Source of the DNA: Phaeodactylibacter sp.
Lineage (GTDB): Bacteria; Bacteroidota; Bacteroidia; Chitinophagales; Saprospiraceae
Length of the DNA stretch: 47,342 nt
Assembly: GCF_022763345.1 (NCBI RefSeq)
Contig: NZ_JALEGS010000052.1
Span: 1 to 47,342 of the forward strand
Direction of reading: 5' to 3'
Shown: piece after piece, positions 43,901 to 47,342 of the stretch
Numbering within the stretch: the stretch's first letter is position 1
How the letters are laid out: every line of letters begins with the position of its first letter
Position numbers and translations under genes: made by a program
Notes under the pieces: model-generated
The model's database searches: none
What the model was told of the DNA's origin: nothing
What the model saw: only the letters and a program-made list of their open reading frames with translations

Positions 43901-44046
43901 CCGTCGCCACCGAGCATTAAAACGTTTACGCCGATCAGGGGCTCACCCGATTCGGCATCCTGTACTGTGCCTTTGACTGTGACTTCCTGAGCATACAGGA
44001 ATCCGCCAAGCAACAGCAGAAAAATGGTTAGGCAATTTCGTTTCAT
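40987..44046 (-). CDS. susC: SusC/RagA family TonB-linked outer-membrane transporter
   Basis: A 1019-residue TonB-dependent importer. The signal peptide is MKRNCLTIFLLLLGGFLYAQ. A carboxypeptidase D regulatory-like domain follows (VKGTVQDAESGEPLIGVNV, about 23-105), then the conserved EEVVVIGYGTQKKRDVTGAV. The plug is at about 115-235 (IRGVSTNGQNAPLVIIDGYQG; VLKDAQAAVYGTIGANGVILVTTK). A 22-strand barrel ends LNNLLTLTQYRG-like and FMFGANLNL. It imports oligosaccharides captured by SusD. It heads the PUL operon. No N-terminal STN domain is present, so it is not a FecA-type signalling transporter, consistent with control by the separate membrane regulator upstream. Confidence 0.95.
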   Translation of the reverse strand: MKRNCLTIFLLLLGGFLYAQEVTVKGTVQDAESGEPLIGVNVLMLGGDGTGGAKGTITDFNGEFELQNVPVGTVLQFSYTGFESLTRTVESDAPMIIEMGTNAEVLEEVVVIGYGTQKKRDVTGAVAIVDSKTIDELKPIKIEQALQGTTPGVNVTQQSGSPGAGLDIRIRGVSTNGQNAPLVIIDGYQGDLNTLNPNDIESITVLKDAQAAVYGTIGANGVILVTTKTGRKNKPPQLSYNTYFGLQETSRTLPLLNATEYALLLNEAYAAGGQPLPYPNASGLGAGTNWQDEVFDQAPMMSHDITVSGGSDRVTYSLSGSHLEQEGIVGGNKSSFRRSTARLSLGIDLTDNLKLTTNAIYSYVDRDALNENGLGAVLFNALNTPPTQAVFDDAGDFTLVPNTPGLGIEVINPLAQIANTFNDYDLNKLNGQTTLDWTVLEGLKLTGRVGFNTSNSEGRTFNKLISYGGKVFDITRSSVNQNAINDNNYSIDLFATYERSFGSAHNLTLTGGSTIFREIGNGLFATGFDVPNNSWNFADIALALGTSPDGGRDVGSYAYDERRLSYFGRAQYDFDGKYLLSAMLRRDASTKFGPENRVGIFPSFTAGWVLSDEDFFNPVGKVDLAKLRVSYGILGNDQIVNNGYIGTLSGEATYVFDGALVNGTAIGALPNPELQWEEAEKFNAGIDLALFDYKINITADYFINTRDNLLISNIPVSGITGTSAPGAASPTVNAGSVRNQGLEFSIGYQQRYDNELKVNINYNFTTLSNEVLEVNNGTGFIEGGAFGVGQLAPSRMEVGQPIGYFFGYQTDGIFQNAAEVEAHPSQIALGAEAQPGDLRFVDINGDGVIDADDRTNLGDPIPDFTMGLNLGFEYKRLDFRAYIFSSIGNDMVRNYERALSDVNRLDYYLDRWTGEGTSTEVPRVTTAATSNLVFSDFYVEDASFVRLQNVQLGYTLPLSFLRNDLSTLRLYVSANNLLTLTQYRGFDPAASSGAPIGGGIDYGFYPIPRIFMFGANLNL

Positions 44047-44102
44047 ATCACTAATTTTTTCCTCCCTTCCTCAAAGTCAGGGCAGGACTTATTGATTCTC
44101 TT

Positions 44103-44110
44103 CAAAACTA
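44103..44110 (-). promoter_or_regulatory. Candidate -7 element of the susC operon
   Basis: Read on the minus strand this is TAGTTTTG, an exact TAnnTTTG match, 57 bases before the susC ATG. A T-rich stretch (44132-44137, minus strand) lies where the -33 TTTG would be expected but does not match it precisely. Confidence 0.45.
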
Positions 44111-44266
44111 GGACATGTATAGGTGGCTGAGAAAAAAGAGACCACAACAAAAAGCATACAACACCAAATTATTTTTCCCCCAATGCCTGTTCAGGCTCTA
44201 AAAAGTTGGAATCGCATGGAATCCACTACATCAGAGGTTAATCCAGTGAAGGGCGCTTATACCAGT

Positions 44267-44289
44267 AAAACCGGTTGAAAACCGTTTTT
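44267..44289 (-). terminator. Probable terminator between regulator and susC
   Basis: An aaaac-ggtt stem (with one bulged C) pairs with aacc-gtttt around a GAA loop. Read on the minus strand it is followed by TTTT, 46 bases after the regulator stop. It would separate the regulator transcript from the susC operon. Confidence 0.45.
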
Positions 44290-44334
44290 GTATAGGTAAT
44301 GTTGTGGTAAATTCCGGTCTTGTTGAGGTGGCAT

Positions 44335-47151
44335 TTAGATACTGAGAATGTATTCCACCAAGCCTTCATCGTGCTCCAGCTCCATCTTCTTGCGCAGCCG
44401 GTACCGTTTCACTTCCACACTGCGCACAGAGATATTGAGGAGGGGGGCAATTTCTTTGGAGGACAGATTAAGGCGCAGGTAGGCACACAGTTTCAAGTCA
44501 TTGTGGGTCAGCTTGGGATGCTTCTCCTGTACTTTCTTAAAAAACTCCTGATCCGCATTTTCGAAAGCTTCCTTGAAAAAATTCCAGGTTTCGGCCTCAT
44601 CGGTGTTTTTATCAATCGTGCGAACTACCCGGCGGATGTTGGCATCCGGGGAGCCTTCCTGCTTCAGGGCACTTTTGATTTGGTGCAACAGCTCATTCTT
44701 CTTGACCAGGCTCATGGTGGAGATGGCAAGTTCCCGGTTTTTACTGTCGATATCTTGTTGCAGTTGCTCGTTGCGTACCCGAATCAACTCCAGTTCAGCT
44801 TGTTTTTGCTGCGCCTCCAACCGAAGCTGGCTCTCAGCTTGCAACTCTTCTTTTTGCTTTTGGTAGTAACGCGTGTAGGCCCGGTGGGTGAAGTAAATCA
44901 GTAGCAGACCGAGGAGTACGTAGACCACTATCGCCACGACTGACCAATACCAGGGCCGATTGATTACAAAGTCATAGGTTAGAACATTGCTGCTATGCTG
45001 TTGTCCTATACGAGATTGGATTTCAAGGGTATAGTGACCAAAGGGCAGGTTGCGGAACGACAAGGAGGCATCATGCGACCATTCGCTCCAGGAATCGTAC
45101 AGCCCGAGCAAACGGTATTGAAATTCCGGCACAAAGTAACGGCTGTAAGTGGGCACCGCAAACTCAAAGGATAGATTATTGTAGGAAAAAGGCACCGTTG
45201 GGCTGTCACTGACCGGCAGCGCACGTTCAAGACGGTCCACTTTATAGCTGAGTACATGGGTAATGTACACTTGATGGTCTAACACCGGTAAGTCTTCAAA
45301 ATTGAACACCAGATAGCCATCTGCCGTACCAATAAGGTAATGGTCAGGTTTCAACCAGGTGATGTTTTCATAGCCGGACATCGCATTGATCAAGTTGGCT
45401 TGAACCGGTACAGAGCGCAACTCCCAATCCTCAGATAAAGCCCCCTTGGTGTAGTAAATGAGCTCGTCATCTGTGAAGAACCACAAGCGCCCTTCAGGGT
45501 CCACCGACATTTTGCCGGATTCAAAGGCTTTCCCAGCCAGTTCCTTACTCAGGGCTTCGTGCCATTCAAACCCAGATTCAAAGCCCTTCAGCGCGAAAAG
45601 CCCCTCCCGGGAATAGTAGAACACCTTGTCGTCAAAAGCGGCCAGCCCCGCATTCTTACCTTTTACTGGCTCCGGGTAATCCATCCGGGCAACCACCTGA
45701 CGATAACCTTTATCCAGCATCAGGCCAAAGATGCCTTTGTATTCGTGGCTGATATAAGCCTCCTGCTCTTTGCGAAGCGCTATAAACCGGCTGGACAGAT
45801 TAAACCCTTCCACCTTATTTCGAAACGACCACCCCTTTCCCGATCGCTCCAGCACTGACAACCCGTAGTAGTTGCCCTGCATGAGGAGATCCGGCCTGCC
45901 CGGCACACTCACGAACTGCCAGGTGCCGCTTTCTCCGAAGATTTGTTCCGCACTAAGCCCATCAATAATGAAAGTCCCCTGATCGTGCCCGCAGAACAAT
46001 GCCCCCTCATATTGGAATAGTGACCAAACCTGACCGGTGGTACCCTCCACCAGCTTAAATTCGGTACGCCCGGGCACCTGGACAAATAAGCCTTGATTGG
46101 TGCCGAAGTAGAGCCGTCCATTGTGTTTCACTGCAGTGTAGACAGTACCTAACACCCCATTTTGATCGGTATATTTCCGAAAGGGAGAGCCCAGATTCAC
46201 GCAACTGATCCCGTTATCGGTACCTGCCCAGAGGTTGTTGGAGGCGTCTTCGTATAGCGACAGGACGGTATTATTGGTCAGCCCGTCGGTTTGAATGACT
46301 TGATAGGCCACTTCCCCGGAGGCATTCAGTATGAAAATACCGTTAGAAATTGTACCCATTGCGAGCTGCCCGTTTTCCAACTGCAGCGCACTGTACACCC
46401 GAGTATTCTGCATCCGGGGAGGGTCCTGCAGTTTTTCAACGGTGCCATCTGGCCGGACCAGCCACCTTCCGTGCCGGTCCGTGACCAAGCCAATGCCTTC
46501 CTGTGCATCCCAGGCATAGATAATCCTTGAAGGCAGAGCAGCCTTTAGTAATGGCAGGGCTTCTCCTCCCTCCAAACGATAGAGCATTGCCCGGGCGTCG
46601 GAAAAAATCAGACCCTGACGAACTTCAAAGAGTTTGTCCACACCATTATCAGGCGTAAAAACCTCAATGGCTTCCGATTCCGGGTCGTAGATAAACAGCT
46701 GATCAAGCGACTGAAAAATCAGTTGGCCTTCGTGGACCAGGATATTCCAAAAATGCTCATCGGCGACCATCTGATCGGCGACCGGTTGGGAAAGGGACTG
46801 ATATTCCAGCCCACCGTAGGCATTAGGCTCCCAAACGCCAAACTCCTGATAGCAGCCGGTGTAGATGCTCCCATCCACTACTTTTACTGCACGGATAATC
46901 GTTTCGTTGGGCGAGGGTAATAGGGTCCACTGCATGCCGTTGTACTCCAACAGTCCCTTATTGTTGGCCACATAGATGAACTGCCGCTTGCTCTGGCTTA
47001 GCATCCAGTTTTGGTTGCCTGCATCGTACACGTCTGGCTCAAAGGCGTTGACAGGAGGCTGCTCCTGCCCCGGCAGCGAGGCATAGTACAATAGCAGAAG
47101 GATGGGCAGCAGTCGTCGCACTTGGGTGAGTTTTAATGCATTTGGCTGCAC
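44335..47151 (-). CDS. Membrane-spanning Y_Y_Y / HTH PUL regulator
   Basis: A 938-residue SusR-like sensor-regulator. It starts at GTG 47151; no in-frame ATG precedes the signal segment (KLTQVRRLLPILLLLYYASL). The periplasmic part (about 30-640) is a Reg_prop-type double propeller, with NNLWAGTDNGISCVNLGSPFRKY and LYFGTNQGLFV as examples. A Y_Y_Y domain follows at about 650-720 (PEFQYRLLGLYDSWSEW, LPFGHYTLEIQSR). One membrane helix (about 733-755), a cytoplasmic coiled coil (about 765-830) and a C-terminal LuxR-like HTH (about 875-925, LTHNDLKLCAYLRLNLSSKEIAPLLNIS) complete it. It has no histidine kinase or receiver domain. It likely senses periplasmic glucan oligosaccharides and activates the susC operon starting 289 bases downstream. 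Confidence 0.9.
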   Translation of the reverse strand: MQPNALKLTQVRRLLPILLLLYYASLPGQEQPPVNAFEPDVYDAGNQNWMLSQSKRQFIYVANNKGLLEYNGMQWTLLPSPNETIIRAVKVVDGSIYTGCYQEFGVWEPNAYGGLEYQSLSQPVADQMVADEHFWNILVHEGQLIFQSLDQLFIYDPESEAIEVFTPDNGVDKLFEVRQGLIFSDARAMLYRLEGGEALPLLKAALPSRIIYAWDAQEGIGLVTDRHGRWLVRPDGTVEKLQDPPRMQNTRVYSALQLENGQLAMGTISNGIFILNASGEVAYQVIQTDGLTNNTVLSLYEDASNNLWAGTDNGISCVNLGSPFRKYTDQNGVLGTVYTAVKHNGRLYFGTNQGLFVQVPGRTEFKLVEGTTGQVWSLFQYEGALFCGHDQGTFIIDGLSAEQIFGESGTWQFVSVPGRPDLLMQGNYYGLSVLERSGKGWSFRNKVEGFNLSSRFIALRKEQEAYISHEYKGIFGLMLDKGYRQVVARMDYPEPVKGKNAGLAAFDDKVFYYSREGLFALKGFESGFEWHEALSKELAGKAFESGKMSVDPEGRLWFFTDDELIYYTKGALSEDWELRSVPVQANLINAMSGYENITWLKPDHYLIGTADGYLVFNFEDLPVLDHQVYITHVLSYKVDRLERALPVSDSPTVPFSYNNLSFEFAVPTYSRYFVPEFQYRLLGLYDSWSEWSHDASLSFRNLPFGHYTLEIQSRIGQQHSSNVLTYDFVINRPWYWSVVAIVVYVLLGLLLIYFTHRAYTRYYQKQKEELQAESQLRLEAQQKQAELELIRVRNEQLQQDIDSKNRELAISTMSLVKKNELLHQIKSALKQEGSPDANIRRVVRTIDKNTDEAETWNFFKEAFENADQEFFKKVQEKHPKLTHNDLKLCAYLRLNLSSKEIAPLLNISVRSVEVKRYRLRKKMELEHDEGLVEYILSI

Positions 47152-47342
47152 AAGTTAAGAACTTCAAACCATCTGCAATTCCGAAAACCAGGATGTTTTT
47201 TGTCAGCTATGATTTAATACAAGGTAAAATGGGCTAAAACTGATCTAAGACTATGTTGGGATTTCACCCATTGGGCTGCATTTGCCAAATTTTATCCTGC
47301 ACTTCGTTACTCTTCAGTCACTTAGCTTAGGCTATGCTCCTT

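Overview
The window comes from a Bacteroidota chromosome, most likely a marine or aquatic polysaccharide degrader of the Saprospiria/Lewinella type. The supporting signs are a SusC/SusD pair, many lipobox signal peptides, C-terminal type IX secretion (T9SS) sorting domains, PKD and FG-GAP repeat proteins, a Bacteroidota-style -7 element (TAnnTTTG), and an almost complete absence of Shine-Dalgarno sequences. The lineage is inferred from gene style, not from a marker gene. No rRNA, tRNA, CRISPR array or complete insertion sequence was seen.

Layout. (1) 1-491: a RelE/ParE-type toxin, cut by the window edge, with its overlapping antitoxin. (2) 624-7428, minus strand: a carbohydrate block. It holds GH2 beta-galactosidase and GH16 glucanase-like genes one base apart, then a Tat-exported Gfo/Idh/MocA oxidoreductase and a DUF1080 (3-keto-disaccharide hydrolase) lipoprotein with a strong terminator. 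(3) 7447-9477: a decayed patch with the orphan C-terminal tail of a GH3 beta-glucosidase, a pair of short palindromes that look like a REP-type repeat, and a beta-helix protein gene broken by a frameshift and probably an internal deletion. (4) 9507-13588: an outer-membrane beta-barrel gene, divergent from a DUF4861 lipoprotein plus a second Gfo/Idh/MocA oxidoreductase. (5) 13726-21671: a small lipoprotein, an ECF sigma factor and a LacI-family repressor with two identical CAAGCGCTTG palindromes in the shared upstream region. These are followed by kduI-kduD (unsaturated uronate catabolism) divergent from xylB-xylA (D-xylose catabolism). (6) 21783-32121: an M48 metalloprotease, an FG-GAP T9SS protein, a 1805-residue FG-GAP/UnbV/PKD(16) T9SS protein overlapping an alpha/beta hydrolase, and a YdhF-like aldo/keto reductase. 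(7) 32213-47151, minus strand: a complete laminarin-type polysaccharide utilisation locus (PUL). Its order is membrane-spanning Y_Y_Y/HTH regulator, susC, susD, PKD surface glycan-binding lipoprotein, GH16 lipoprotein, and a 1322-residue T9SS protein built from alternating A and B modules.

How the genes fit together. The PUL at 32-47 kb reads as a beta-glucan capture and digestion system. The 0.7-13.6 kb block holds exported oxidoreductases beside a 3-keto-glycoside hydrolase family protein, which suggests oxidative (non-GH) glycoside cleavage. Kdu plus Xyl enzymes would consume the 4-deoxy uronate and xylose released from an acidic xylose-containing polymer such as glucuronoxylan or ulvan. 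The decayed GH3 and beta-helix genes suggest recent loss of part of a degradation locus.
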